64,000 nt of DNA from Nocardia bhagyanarayanae (GCF_006716565.1 NZ_VFPG01000001.1:3596001-3660000), one strand, 5' to 3'; positions 26,877-36,432 are shown, numbered from the stretch's first letter. Numbers and translations: made by a program. The notes: generated by a model not told the origin, from the letters alone.

Positions 26877-27359
26877 GCGTCCGAAGAGCCGGAACCCGCG
26901 CCCGCGCCGCTGCGGCAGCGTCGCGTACACCATCGTCATATCGGCGAACACCTCCGCCTCCTGCTCACGCTCCGCGCCGAACTCGTTGCGCCCCAGCACA
27001 TGCTGCGCCGCCATCGAGGGCAGCAGCGCGGCCAGCTTCGGTGACATCGGCGCGGCGGCCTCGGAGTCGTCCTTGCCGTGTCCGAGCAGCATGTGCCCGA
27101 TCTCGTGCAGGATGATGTGATCGGCGTTGCGCTCGGTGGCCTCGGCGTCGTAGACGATGATGTCGTCGTATTTGCGGGCGACCCACAGACCTTTGCCGCG
27201 ACAACCGTTTTCGGCGAGCATCTCGGCGGGCACCGGTCGCAGCGAGATGGAGCGCCCCCGGTGCGCGGCCACCTCGGCCAGGTAGGCGTTGAGGTTCCAC
27301 GGACTGGGCAGCGGCACCGTCCGGTTAGCGTCGCCGAAACGGGCTTCCATGCTGGTCAT
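26868..27359 (-). CDS. ImmA/IrrE-like zinc metallopeptidase domain protein
   Basis: This 163-residue protein has an HEIGH zincin motif in NADHIILHEIGHMLLGH and a downstream Glu (EREQEAEVFADMTM) in the position of the third ligand. This matches the DUF955/ImmA-IrrE family, which includes regulatory proteases of phage and conjugative elements. In actinobacteria such genes often sit beside XRE regulators; an XRE/DUF5753 gene lies beyond the permease, 1.6 kb away. No phage genes are seen. The start is ATG 27359 or 27350. Confidence 0.8.
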   Translation of the reverse strand: MTSMEARFGDANRTVPLPSPWNLNAYLAEVAAHRGRSISLRPVPAEMLAENGCRGKGLWVARKYDDIIVYDAEATERNADHIILHEIGHMLLGHGKDDSEAAAPMSPKLAALLPSMAAQHVLGRNEFGAEREQEAEVFADMTMVYATLPQRRGRGFRLFGRGR

Positions 27360-27502
27360 CGGCGCTCACTCTACCGACACCGCCGCGCCGCGTCATCCCG
27401 GTGATCGGTCACACGGCGGCCGTGATCGATTGTGGCCGACCGCGTTCCGCACACCCGGTCGGCGCGCCTACCTGCGCGAACGTCGGCGTACTCGGTCCAG
27501 GA

Positions 27503-28894
27503 TCAGGCCTCCGGAGTCGGCGCCGCGGTCCTCGGCGGCGTGCCCCGCTGGGAGCGGATCGCCAGCTGGTTCAGCAGCCACAGCGCGACGCCGATGGCGA
27601 GCAGCACGCCGGCGATCAGGTACTGATCGGGGTTGCGTTCGGTGAACGGCGTGACGAGGAACCCGCAGGACAGCGCCCCCACCACGGGCAGCACGGTCGG
27701 CGTGCGGAAATGCTTGTGCTCGACGGGATCCCGGCGCAGCACCAGCACCGCGACGTTCACCACCGTGAACACCGCGAGCAGCAACAGCGCGGTGGTGCCG
27801 CCGAGTTCGGGCACCTCGCCGACGAACGCGATCAGGCCGAGCGCCAGCAGTGTGGTGAAGACGATCGCGACCTGCGGCGTCCGCCGCCGGACGTGCACCC
27901 GGCCGAACGCTTGCGGCACGACGGCTTGCCGCGCCATGCCGTAGAGCAGTCTGCTCGCCATCAGCATGTTGATCAGCGCCGAATTGGCCACCGCGAACAT
28001 GGTGATGAACGCGAACACGTGCGTCGGGAATCCGGGCGCGCCGACCTCGACCACCTTCAGCAGCGGGGTGTCGCCTTCACCGAGTTGCTCGGTGGGCACC
28101 AGCGCGACGGAGGTGATCGAGACGAGCACGTAGATCGTTCCGGTGATGAGCAATCCGGTCAGCAGCACCTTGGGGAAGATCCGATTCGGTTCCTTGCACT
28201 CCTCGGCCATGTTCACCGAGTCCTCGAAACCGACCATCGCGTAGAAGGCGAGCGTCGTCGCGACGATCACGCCGCCGAGCGCGCTGCGGTCGCCGGTCTC
28301 GAATTCGGTGATGCGTCCGAAATCGCCGTTGCCGAAGCCGAGCGCCCACAGCCCGATCGCGATGACGATCAGCAGGCCGGTCAGCTCGACGCAGGTGAGC
28401 AGCACGTTCAGTTTGACGCCCTCGCTGACGCCGCGCAGGTTGATGGCCGCGATCACGGCCATGAACGCCAGCGCGACGGCGGTGATCGCGATGCCGGTGC
28501 CGACTTCGAAGTCGAAGGCCTCGGCGAAGTTCGCGGCGAACGCGCGCGAGGCGGTGGCCGCCGAGGTGATGCCGGAACTCAGCACCGCGAACGCGACCAT
28601 GAAGGTGAAGAAGTGGATGCCGAACGCCTTGTGCGTGTACAGCGCCGCACCCGCGGCGTGCGGGTACTTGGTGACGAGCTCCAGATAGCTGAACCCGGTG
28701 ACCAGCGCGACGAGGAACGCGACGACGAACGGCACCCACACCGCGCCGCCCACCTCGGCGGCGACCCGCCCGGTGAGCGCGTAGATGCCGGTGCCGAGAA
28801 TATCGCCGACGACGAACAACAGCAGCAGTCCCGGCCCCATCACCCGGTGCAGACTGGGTTCGGGCGTGGCGGGTTCGGCGGACACGTCGGCCAT
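27503..28894 (-). CDS. APC superfamily amino acid permease
   Basis: This 463-residue protein has about 12 hydrophobic helices and the APC signatures GPGLLLLFVVGDILGTGIYAL, the conserved YPHAAGAALY loop and the FYAMVGFEDSVNMAEE segment with the conserved Glu. It probably imports an amino acid or amine by proton symport or exchange. The ATG at 28894 has AGGAG 7 bases upstream. It lies downstream of the DUF5753 regulator, separated by a hairpin. Confidence 0.92.
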   Translation of the reverse strand: MADVSAEPATPEPSLHRVMGPGLLLLFVVGDILGTGIYALTGRVAAEVGGAVWVPFVVAFLVALVTGFSYLELVTKYPHAAGAALYTHKAFGIHFFTFMVAFAVLSSGITSAATASRAFAANFAEAFDFEVGTGIAITAVALAFMAVIAAINLRGVSEGVKLNVLLTCVELTGLLIVIAIGLWALGFGNGDFGRITEFETGDRSALGGVIVATTLAFYAMVGFEDSVNMAEECKEPNRIFPKVLLTGLLITGTIYVLVSITSVALVPTEQLGEGDTPLLKVVEVGAPGFPTHVFAFITMFAVANSALINMLMASRLLYGMARQAVVPQAFGRVHVRRRTPQVAIVFTTLLALGLIAFVGEVPELGGTTALLLLAVFTVVNVAVLVLRRDPVEHKHFRTPTVLPVVGALSCGFLVTPFTERNPDQYLIAGVLLAIGVALWLLNQLAIRSQRGTPPRTAAPTPEA

Positions 28895-28942
28895 CGGAGA
28901 CTCCTGTGCGCGGTTGCGGATGGGATCCTGGAGTACCCATTC

Positions 28943-28965
28943 TTCCGGCGCGACAGTCGCCGGAA
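28943..28965. terminator. Hairpin between DUF5753 regulator and permease
   Basis: TTCCGGCG (28943-28950) and CGCCGGAA (28958-28965) form a perfect 8-bp stem with a 7-base loop, 12 bases past the regulator stop. It probably terminates or attenuates the regulator transcript. Confidence 0.5.
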
Positions 28966-28977
28966 CACCGGAGAACG

Positions 28978-29838
28978 CTAGCTCATCCTTGCGGCGATCT
29001 CCTCGATCAACGCGACGGAATCGCGCGGGCTCAGCGCCATGGCCCGGAGCTGATCGAAGATCACCCCGAAGCGGCGGACCTCGTTGTGGCCCTCCACGAG
29101 TGTGTCGCCCGCGATGCCCTCCACGTACACGAGTTCGTTGTCGTCGGGGTTCTCGAAGTCGAGCAAGGTGAACGAGCCCGCCATGCCGGGATGCGCGCCC
29201 GCGTTGAACGGAAGGATCTGCAGGATCACGTTCTTGCGCTTGCTTTCGAGCAACAGCTTCTCCAGCTGCCCGCGCATGGTCTGCGGGCCGCCGACCTCCC
29301 GGCTGATCGCCGCCTCGTCCAGCACCACCCACAGTTCGAGCGGCTTGTCCTTGTCGAGCACCGCCGCCCGGTTCAACCGGGCATGGACGCGGCTTTCCAT
29401 GATCGCGGTCTCGACCTTCGGCATGGACGTGTCGATCACCGCGGCCGCGTACTGCTCCGTCTGCAAAAGGCCTGGGATGTAGGAGGTTTGGTAGTGGCGC
29501 GCGGAAAGCGCCTCGGATTCGAAGTTGATGTAGGCCGCGTAGACCTCGGTGAGATTGGCCTCCCACGGCCGGGACATGCCGGGTTTCTGCGCGTCCGATA
29601 GGAGCTCCAACGCGTACCTGCGCCGGTCGGGATCGACCTCGTAGATGTCGAGCAGCGTGTTCAACGTCCGGCGCTGCGGACGGGCCTGGGCCTGTTCGAT
29701 CCGGTACAGCGTCGTCACATTGATCCCGGTGCGGGTGCTGACTTCCTCTTTGCTGAGTCCGACTTTGTCGCGCATCTCGGTCAGCAGCGCCGCGAGTCGG
29801 CGCAGGCCGGCGGTGAGAACCGTGCGCTTACCCGCCAT
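28978..29838 (-). CDS. XRE family regulator with DUF5753 domain
   Basis: This 286-residue protein has an N-terminal helix-turn-helix (LRRLAALLTEMRDKVGLSKEEV... TTLYRIEQAQARP) and a DUF5753 domain (EALSARHYQTSYIPGLLQTEQYA, LQILPFNAGAHPGMAGSF). Such proteins are abundant in Nocardia and Streptomyces and are often paired with a small DUF397 protein. No DUF397 gene is seen here, so this one is an orphan. Its targets are unknown. Confidence 0.88.
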   Translation of the reverse strand: MAGKRTVLTAGLRRLAALLTEMRDKVGLSKEEVSTRTGINVTTLYRIEQAQARPQRRTLNTLLDIYEVDPDRRRYALELLSDAQKPGMSRPWEANLTEVYAAYINFESEALSARHYQTSYIPGLLQTEQYAAAVIDTSMPKVETAIMESRVHARLNRAAVLDKDKPLELWVVLDEAAISREVGGPQTMRGQLEKLLLESKRKNVILQILPFNAGAHPGMAGSFTLLDFENPDDNELVYVEGIAGDTLVEGHNEVRRFGVIFDQLRAMALSPRDSVALIEEIAARMS

Positions 29839-29948
29839 ACCGCAATTCCTTTCGTGGTGACAGCGCCTCAGCCTACCGTCGTGTTCTTCGTGTTTTCGGC
29901 CGTTTTCGGCGCGATCGAGGTTGCGTATCGGTCGCTTGTCGCCTTCAA

Positions 29949-29970
29949 TGTAAGTAAGTGGTTACTTACA
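29949..29970. promoter_or_regulatory. TetR-type operator
   Basis: TGTAAGTAA (29949-29957) and TTACTTACA (29962-29970) are perfect 9-bp arms around GTGG. The site ends 24 bases before the start of a TetR gene, a typical autoregulatory position over its promoter. Confidence 0.7.
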
Positions 29971-29994
29971 GCCTGGTTCGAGAAGTGGAGAGCA

Positions 29995-30645
29995 GTGAGC
30001 GGGACATCGCGGGAACGGATCATCGCCGAGGCGCTGCGGCTGTTCGGCGAGCAGGGTTTCGCGCGGACGTCCGTGGCCCAAATCGAGCAGGCGGCAGGGC
30101 TTTCCGGCGGATCGGGGGCGCTGTACCGGCATTTCCGGTCCAAAGACGCGCTGCTTGTCGAGGCGGTCCGCACCCGGCTGACCGAGCGCGCGGAATGGGA
30201 GGCGTTCCTCGATCCGGAGTTCTCGTTCGTCGCGCTGCTCGACGCGGCGATGCCTGGCGGGACGGTCGTCGACCGGCTCGTCGCGCTGTGCCGCGTCGGT
30301 CTGGAGCGGCTGGACCACGATCGGGACGTGACCCGGATCCTGTTGCGCGACAACTCGATCGACCCCGGAGTGCTGGAAGTGTTCCAGCGCGAGGAGTACG
30401 GCGTGGTGATGTCGGTGGTGACGCGGGCGCTGGCGCAACTGGCCGGACCGGGCGGCGGCGAGCAGGACTGGACGCCCACCGCCGCCGTACTGGTCGGCGC
30501 ACTCGCGCACTTCTGGCTGATCACCGACATCTTCGACGGCGACCATCCGGCGTCCGTCGACGCGGACGAATACCTGCGTGCCACTGCGGAGCTGGTCGCC
30601 GCCCGGCTGGACCGGGCGGGCCACCGAGGAGAGGAAGCACCGTGA
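29995..30645 (+). CDS. TetR family repressor
   Basis: The N-terminal helix-turn-helix is clear (RERIIAEALRLFGEQGFARTSVAQIEQAAGLSGGSGALYRHF), followed by a helical ligand domain. The GTG at 29995 has GGAG upstream, giving 216 residues; the longer frame upstream crosses the operator and is rejected. Its stop overlaps the next start (GTGA), so it is coupled to the oxidoreductase gene. The 22-nt palindrome just upstream is the probable operator. Confidence 0.9.
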   Translation: MSGTSRERIIAEALRLFGEQGFARTSVAQIEQAAGLSGGSGALYRHFRSKDALLVEAVRTRLTERAEWEAFLDPEFSFVALLDAAMPGGTVVDRLVALCRVGLERLDHDRDVTRILLRDNSIDPGVLEVFQREEYGVVMSVVTRALAQLAGPGGGEQDWTPTAAVLVGALAHFWLITDIFDGDHPASVDADEYLRATAELVAARLDRAGHRGEEAP

Positions 30646-31817
30646 ACACACACATCACCGTCATCGGCGGCGGCTTGGCCGGTCTCACCGCGGCCATCGC
30701 CTGCGCCGAGGCAGGCGTGCCGGTCCGGCTGCACGAGGCGCACCAGACGCTCGGCGGCCGCGCACGGGCGACGGCCGCCCCGTACGTCGCGCACGAGGGC
30801 GCGCACGTCTTCTACGCCGACGGACCGCACTACACCTGGTTGAAGAAGCGCGGTTTCGTCGCCGACCTCGGCTGGCCCTCGCCCGCGGACGCGACGAAGC
30901 TGGGGTTCCGCCTCGACGGCCGCCTCCGGCGACTGCCGCCCGTCCGGATGCTGCGCGCCCAAGCGCGGCTGCGGCTCACCGCACCCGTGGACGTCGACTT
31001 CCGTACCTGGGCGGCGGGCCGCTGGGGCGAGGCGACGGCGGAGCGGATGGCGAACGCGATCAGCGTGGTCACCTACGACGCCGACACCGGCCGTCTCTCG
31101 GCCGCGTTCGTATGGGAGCTGTTCCAAAGGGTGTTCAGCGCGCCCATCCCGGCCGTGCGCTGGGTGCGCGGCGGCTGGCAGCGCGTGGTCGACCGGATGG
31201 CGGCGCGCGCGACGGAACTCGGCGTCGTCGTCGAAACCGGTTCGCGGGTGGACGAATTGCCGACCGACGGACCGGTGATCGTGGCCACCGACGTGCACGC
31301 GGCCCGCGTCCTGCTCGGTGACGACAGCCTGACCTGGCCCAGCGGCTACTGCGCCCTGCTCGACATCGCCGTCACCGCCGACGGCCGCGACCGCTCGCTC
31401 GTGTTCGACCTCGACGAGGGCGGCTTCCACGAGAGTTACACCATGCAGGACGACACCATCGCACCCGCGGGGGAGTCGCTGTTCCAGCTCCAGATGCCGG
31501 TGCGCGAGGGCGAATCCCCGCGCGGCGCGCACCAGCGGTTGCAGGACTTCGCCGACCTGTGCGTGCCGGGTTGGCGCGACCGCGTCACCTTCCAGCGCAC
31601 CGCCACCGCCAAGAACCGCACGGGCGCGGTGGACCTGCCCGGCTACACCTGGCGCGACCGACCCGCCGTCGATCGAGGTGGCGACGTCTATCTCGCGGGC
31701 GACATGGTGGCGGCCCCTGGGATGCGCGGTGAGATCTCGATCAACAGCGCCTTGCTCGCCGCGCGCGGGGCGACCGCCGCGTTGCGCTCCGGCGCCTCGG
31801 CCGTAGTCCGGCCGTAA
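30642..31817 (+). CDS. FAD-dependent oxidoreductase (amine oxidase/phytoene desaturase-like)
   Basis: This 391-residue flavoprotein has the dinucleotide motif VIGGGLAGLTAAIACAEAG at the N-terminus, the GGRA motif (TLGGRARAT) and the C-terminal FAD segment VYLAGDMVAAPGMRGEISI. It belongs to the NAD(P)-binding Rossmann-like oxidase group that includes carotenoid desaturases and amine oxidases. The GTG at 30642 overlaps the TetR stop and is preceded by GAGGAGAGGAAG. The substrate is unknown and is presumably linked to the TetR ligand. Confidence 0.85.
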   Translation: MNTHITVIGGGLAGLTAAIACAEAGVPVRLHEAHQTLGGRARATAAPYVAHEGAHVFYADGPHYTWLKKRGFVADLGWPSPADATKLGFRLDGRLRRLPPVRMLRAQARLRLTAPVDVDFRTWAAGRWGEATAERMANAISVVTYDADTGRLSAAFVWELFQRVFSAPIPAVRWVRGGWQRVVDRMAARATELGVVVETGSRVDELPTDGPVIVATDVHAARVLLGDDSLTWPSGYCALLDIAVTADGRDRSLVFDLDEGGFHESYTMQDDTIAPAGESLFQLQMPVREGESPRGAHQRLQDFADLCVPGWRDRVTFQRTATAKNRTGAVDLPGYTWRDRPAVDRGGDVYLAGDMVAAPGMRGEISINSALLAARGATAALRSGASAVVRP

Positions 31818-31849
31818 GTGCCCGCAGCCGTGGGGATCACCTCCATCCG

Positions 31850-34552
31850 CTAGCCCTTGTCCAGCTCGCCGAGCTTGTGCGAAATGCCCGCCCGGCCGCT
31901 CAGTTCGAGCTTGCGCAGGATGCGGCCGATGTGGTCCTCGACGGTGCGCGGGCTGAGATACAGCCGGTGGGCGATCTCCTTGTTCGGGTGGCCGCGCGCG
32001 GCCAGCTCGGCGACTTCGCGTTCGCGCGCCGTCAGCGTCGTCGCACCGCCGGAGGTGCGGCCACCGGCCAGGCGGCGCTGCAGCGAGGTCGTGGCGGCGA
32101 CGAGCTGGGTCGCGCCCGCGGCTGCGAACGTCTCGCGGGCGGCGACCAGCCGCTGGGTGGCGAGCGCGAAATCGCCGCGCCGACCGGCGATCCGCGCGGC
32201 CAGCAGCACCGCTTGCGCGCGGTCGACCGGCATATCGGCCCGATCGAACCAGGTGAGGCAGGCGGTGACCGCGGCTTCCGCCGCGTCGAGATCGTCTGTC
32301 GCGCAGCAGTATTCGGCGCGAGCCGACGAAGCGGCCGCCAGCTGGCTCGGCAGGCCGAGGTGGGCTGCCGCCACCTCGGCCCGGGTGACGAGCTCGTCCG
32401 CCGCTGCCCGGTCCCCACCGCCCAAAGCCAGATTCGCGTATCGCGCCAGCTGGGTCGGCTGCATCGGGCCGGGCCGGTCGTCGATCAGGGGTGGGACAGC
32501 GGGTTCGAGCACGCCGAGCCGAACCCCCACCTCGTGCACCGCCGTCTCCACCACCTGCCGCCACCAGCGCATCACCGGTCGCGGCTGTTCGTTCAGCGCC
32601 GTCCACTGCCGGAGCACATCCTCGCGCGCTGCGACCGATTGCAGCGCACGGAGTTTCAGCGCACCGGCGAACGGGATCAGATCGCCGTAGCCGAACTGTC
32701 GCGCCATGTCGTCGGCGTCCTCGGCGGCTGCCAGCGCCTCGCCGACGCGACCCAGCTTCATCAAGCAGTAGGCGCGCACCGTGTGCAATTCGGCCAGCGC
32801 GTAGCTGCGCCCGAAGCGACGGCTGACCCGCACCGCGCGGTCCAGATGGGTCAAACCCCTCGCGTGCCTGTCGAGGAAGTACGCTGCCCAGCCCAGCGCG
32901 GGCGTCGCGTGCACCACTTCGCGCAGCCGGTCGTCGTCGAGACGCTCGAATTCCAGGTCGGCTTGCTCGAAACCGGTTCGCGCGGACTCGATGCGCGACT
33001 CGGCCACCGCGCCGAGGCAGCGCAACGCGGTCGCGGACGCGCGTACGGCGGGGTCGGCGATGGCGTCGGAGGCGAACAGCGCGTCCAGCCGCGCGTGGCC
33101 CTCGGCGTCCTGGCCATCCTGCAACTCCAGGATGGCCAGCTCCAGCTGCACGGGTCCGTCGCCGGGCAGCAGCGGCAGGTCGGCGGCCGCGGCGAGCAGC
33201 GTCCGCGCGCGATCGACCCGGCCGAGCATGCGTTCGCAGCGCGCCGAAAGCAGCAGTGCCTCCAGGCGATACGCGCCCGGCCGCGCGATCAGCGGTTCGA
33301 GCGCCTCGCGGGCCCGCGCGCCGGCGCCCGACAGCAGGAGCGCGCGTCCGAGCAGCAGCCTGTCCTCCGGGGGTTCTGGCTGTCCGCCCGGGGCCGCGCG
33401 CAGTGCCGCGGCGATCCACCGCGCGCTGGCGGCGGGCGCACTCGGCAACACCTGCGCCGCCGCGCCTTTCAGCTCGCCGGCCGCGACCGGATCGGTGCCG
33501 AGCAGGCCGAGTTCGAGGTGGCGGGCCAGCGCGGGCAGCGCCGCGCCCCGTTGCCGGAGCAGCGTGGCCGCCCTGCGGTGTGCGGCGGCCCGCCATCCCG
33601 CGCCCGCCAGCCGATGCGCGGCCGTGCGGATGAGCGGATGGCCGAACGTCACCGACGATCCGGCGACCTCCACCAGTGCCCGCCTGCTCAGTTCGTCGAG
33701 CGCGGCGGTGACCGCGTCGATCGGCAACTCGGCTGTGGTGCAGAGCATCTCGAGATCGGCGTGCGCGCCGCACAAGGCAATCGCCTGCGCGACGAGCCGT
33801 TCCCGATCCGGCAGCTGCGCGAGTTCGGCGCGTAGCGTGCGATCCAGGCCGGGGTGGTCGCACTCGGCCGGGTCCTCGCCGCTGACCGCCCGCTCCACTT
33901 CGTGGTCCGGCAGGTCGGCGAGCAACAGCAGGTAGAGCGGGTTGCCTCGGGAGACCGTGAGCAGCCGATCACGGCGCGCGACGGTCGCGTCCGGCAGCAG
34001 GGCGGCGACGTCGGCGCCGGTGAACGGCGGCACCCGCACCGAGCGGGTCGCGGCGCCGGTCGCGGTCAGCACCCGGGTGAGCGCCACCGGGCACTGGCCG
34101 GAGCGATAGGCGAGCAAAAGGCGGAAGGTCGGCGCCGGGCGGTTGCGGACGAGGTAGGTCAATGTGCGGACGGATTCGGCGTCCAGCCAGTGCGCGTCGT
34201 CGACGACGAGCAGTGTGCCGGTCGCCGCGAGGTGCCTGCGCAACGCGCGGCCCAGCCGGTTGACATCGCCGTCGGACGGCACGTCGGTCACGTCCGCACC
34301 CGCGTCGGCGAGCCGTTCCAGCACGTCGTGGATCACGTGCGACGGTTGCTGCTGCTCGTCCTCGGTGGCGGTCACCGAAAGGACCCGCAGGCCACGGCGG
34401 GCGGCGGCCGGGGCCAGCGCCGCGAGCAACCGGGATTTGCCGATACCGGCCTGGCCGTCGACCAGCAGAACCCACGGTCCATCGGGCGATTCCAGGGCGT
34501 CGCCGAGTGCGGCGAGCTCGGCGCGGCGTCCCACGAATGCGCGCTCGACCAT
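31850..34552 (-). CDS. Large LuxR-type ATPase regulator (LAL family)
   Basis: This is a 900-residue regulator of the LAL (large ATP-binding, LuxR) class. The Walker A motif GQAGIGKS lies at residues 33-40, and LLVVDDAHWLD gives the Walker B segment. A long helical, TPR-like middle follows. The last 60 residues form a LuxR helix-turn-helix (LTAREREVAELAARGHPNKEIAHRLYLSPRTVEDH). The ATG at 34552 is chosen over a TTG 39 bases upstream because GGAGGG precedes it. Targets are unknown. Confidence 0.92.
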   Translation of the reverse strand: MVERAFVGRRAELAALGDALESPDGPWVLLVDGQAGIGKSRLLAALAPAAARRGLRVLSVTATEDEQQQPSHVIHDVLERLADAGADVTDVPSDGDVNRLGRALRRHLAATGTLLVVDDAHWLDAESVRTLTYLVRNRPAPTFRLLLAYRSGQCPVALTRVLTATGAATRSVRVPPFTGADVAALLPDATVARRDRLLTVSRGNPLYLLLLADLPDHEVERAVSGEDPAECDHPGLDRTLRAELAQLPDRERLVAQAIALCGAHADLEMLCTTAELPIDAVTAALDELSRRALVEVAGSSVTFGHPLIRTAAHRLAGAGWRAAAHRRAATLLRQRGAALPALARHLELGLLGTDPVAAGELKGAAAQVLPSAPAASARWIAAALRAAPGGQPEPPEDRLLLGRALLLSGAGARAREALEPLIARPGAYRLEALLLSARCERMLGRVDRARTLLAAAADLPLLPGDGPVQLELAILELQDGQDAEGHARLDALFASDAIADPAVRASATALRCLGAVAESRIESARTGFEQADLEFERLDDDRLREVVHATPALGWAAYFLDRHARGLTHLDRAVRVSRRFGRSYALAELHTVRAYCLMKLGRVGEALAAAEDADDMARQFGYGDLIPFAGALKLRALQSVAAREDVLRQWTALNEQPRPVMRWWRQVVETAVHEVGVRLGVLEPAVPPLIDDRPGPMQPTQLARYANLALGGGDRAAADELVTRAEVAAAHLGLPSQLAAASSARAEYCCATDDLDAAEAAVTACLTWFDRADMPVDRAQAVLLAARIAGRRGDFALATQRLVAARETFAAAGATQLVAATTSLQRRLAGGRTSGGATTLTAREREVAELAARGHPNKEIAHRLYLSPRTVEDHIGRILRKLELSGRAGISHKLGELDKG

Positions 34553-34797
34553 GACCCTCCGCCGTCTTCCGGCAAACCTGCCGCGAAACAACCCCGGGCG
34601 AGCTTAACCGGTGCTGTGCCGCTACGGGGGAATCCCGTGTTTTCCCGGATGCTGCCCGCGCGATTGTGCGATTGGGTGTTCGAGGCCGATCGCGACCCTC
34701 CGGGGGATGCGCCGAAGGGCAACGGCGACGGCCGGAGTTCGGCGTCACGAGGGGTACTCCGGTCGGCCGCCTTCGCATCGACGAGAAAGTGACACGA

Positions 34798-35340
34798 ATG
34801 AGATTCGTTGGTTCTGGCATCCTCACGCGGCTGCCGCTGGCGCTCGCCACCGTGGCCGCGTTGGGCGCGCTCGGCTGTTCGGCGGTCGAGAAGGGCGCCG
34901 ACATGGTCCAGGATGCCGGGAAATCCGACACCGCCCGCGCGAACGTGGGCGACTGCATCAACGTCATCGAGGGATCGATGATCGACTCCGAGACCGAGCC
35001 GGTGGACTGCTCCTCGGACCGGGCCGTGTACAAGGTCGTGCAGGTCTTCGACGACAAGACCGAATGCCACGAGGACTACACCTCCTACGAGGAGACCCTC
35101 AACGGCGGCACCACCGCGTTCCTGTGCCTCGCGCCGAACTTCAAGCAGGGCCTCTGCTACAACGAGAGCATGCTGACCGGCTACAAGTTCGTGGCCTGCA
35201 CCGCGGCGGAGGCCAGCTTCAAGGTCGTTCAGCGCATCGACGGCCAGGCCGACGAGAACCTGTGCGGCGAGGACGCCGACAAGTTCCTCACCTTGTCCGA
35301 GCCCAAGACCACCTTCTGCCTCGGCAGCCCGAAGAGCTGA
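34798..35340 (+). CDS. Lipoprotein, LppU-like
   Basis: A lipoprotein signal (lipobox LGALGC) precedes a secreted domain of about 150 residues containing ANVGDCINV and several spaced cysteines (CSSD, KTECHEDY, CLAP, LCYNES, VACT, NLCGED, FCLG) likely to pair as disulfides. This resembles actinobacterial LppU/SCO3897-type lipoproteins. The ATG at 34798 fits the signal peptide; the upstream frame is rejected. Function is unknown. A strong terminator follows. Confidence 0.75.
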   Translation: MRFVGSGILTRLPLALATVAALGALGCSAVEKGADMVQDAGKSDTARANVGDCINVIEGSMIDSETEPVDCSSDRAVYKVVQVFDDKTECHEDYTSYEETLNGGTTAFLCLAPNFKQGLCYNESMLTGYKFVACTAAEASFKVVQRIDGQADENLCGEDADKFLTLSEPKTTFCLGSPKS

Positions 35341-35354
35341 CCCGGCGACCCGAT

Positions 35355-35380
35355 CGGCCGCACCACTTTCGGTGCGGCCG
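35355..35380. terminator. Bidirectional terminator after the lipoprotein gene
   Basis: CGGCCGCACC (35355-35364) and GGTGCGGCCG (35371-35380) form a perfect 10-bp stem with a 6-base loop, followed by the T-rich TTCGTCTTTCG. It sits between two convergent genes. Confidence 0.8.
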
Positions 35381-35391
35381 TTCGTCTTTCG

Positions 35392-36330
35392 TCAGCGAAA
35401 GGTGCGCCGGTAGGCGTCCGGACTCACGCCCGCGGTGCGCTTGAAGCGTTCGCGGAAAGCGGTCGGCGAGCCGAAACCGACTTGGGCGCCGATGCGTTCG
35501 ACGGTGTGGTCGGTGGTCTCCAGCAGGTGCTGGGCCTGATGCACGCGGGCTCGGTGCAGCCATTGCAGCGGCGTCGTCCCGGTCTGCTCGCGGAACTGCC
35601 GCAGCAGCGTGCGGGTGCTCGTTCCGGCCTCGGCGGCGATGTCGGTGAGGGTGAGGTTGCGAGAGAGGTTGTCCTGCAACCACGTCAGCAGCGGCTCCAG
35701 CGTCGAGCCGCGCGGTGTCGGGGGGAACGACTGGATGATGAACTGGGCTTGCCCGCCTTCGCGCTCCAGCGGCATGACCGACAGCCGTGCCGCGTCGGCG
35801 GCGACGGCCGAACCGTAGTCGCGCCGGATCAGGTGCAGGCACAGGTCGAGCCCGGCGGCCGCGCCCGCGGAGGTGAGGAACTGGCCGTTGTCGACATAGA
35901 GGACATCGGGATCGACGGCGATGTCGGGGTGGCTCGCCGCGAGCGCGTCGGCGGCCAGCCAATGCGTGGTCGCCCGCAGTCCGCGCAGCACTCCGGTGGC
36001 GGCGAGCGGGAAAGTGCCCGTGCAGATGGAAGCGATCCGGGTGCCCGCGGCGGCGGCCGTCCGCACGGCGTCGGCGATCGCGGGCGACAGCGGCGCGGTG
36101 GGATCGGCGACGCCGGGAACGATCACGGTGTCGGCCCCGGACAACCCCTCCAGCCCCCACGGCGCCCGCAGGGTGAACGCGCCCGCGTCGACCTCGGGCC
36201 GCTCGGCGCAGACGCGGACCTGATACGCGGGGCGCCCGTCCGGCAGGCGCGTCCTGGTGAAGACCTCGATCGGGGTGGACAGGTCGAAGGGGATCACCCG
36301 GTCCAGGGCGAGGACGGCGACCACATGCAT
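35392..36330 (-). CDS. GlxA family regulator (DJ-1/PfpI domain plus AraC HTH)
   Basis: Residues 1-170 form a glutamine-amidotransferase-like DJ-1/PfpI domain (VAVLALDRVIPFDLSTPIEVF, IASICTGTFPLAATGVL), and the C-terminal 110 residues form an AraC double helix-turn-helix (IAAEAGTSTRTLLRQFREQTG, IGAQVGFGSPTAFRERF). Length is 312. Family members control catabolic genes, and the DJ-1 part is usually a ligand sensor rather than an enzyme. It is divergent from a DUF6010 gene with a palindrome between them. Confidence 0.92.
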   Translation of the reverse strand: MHVVAVLALDRVIPFDLSTPIEVFTRTRLPDGRPAYQVRVCAERPEVDAGAFTLRAPWGLEGLSGADTVIVPGVADPTAPLSPAIADAVRTAAAAGTRIASICTGTFPLAATGVLRGLRATTHWLAADALAASHPDIAVDPDVLYVDNGQFLTSAGAAAGLDLCLHLIRRDYGSAVAADAARLSVMPLEREGGQAQFIIQSFPPTPRGSTLEPLLTWLQDNLSRNLTLTDIAAEAGTSTRTLLRQFREQTGTTPLQWLHRARVHQAQHLLETTDHTVERIGAQVGFGSPTAFRERFKRTAGVSPDAYRRTFR

Positions 36331-36432
36331 GGCTACAACCTATCCGAGCAACGGGTTCACGCCACCGGTTCCGACATGGCCGAATGCGGCAACGAACGGG
36401 CTGAGGGGCTGGTGGCGATTTTCCGTTGGTGT

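Noticed and set aside
27401..28981. A 526-codon plus-strand frame rich in Arg, Asp, His and Gln
   Set aside because: It mirrors the APC permease on the other strand; membrane-protein codons give such charged antisense frames.
29868..33863. A 1331-codon minus-strand frame
   Set aside because: It runs across three real genes in the wrong phase or strand and has no recognisable domain.
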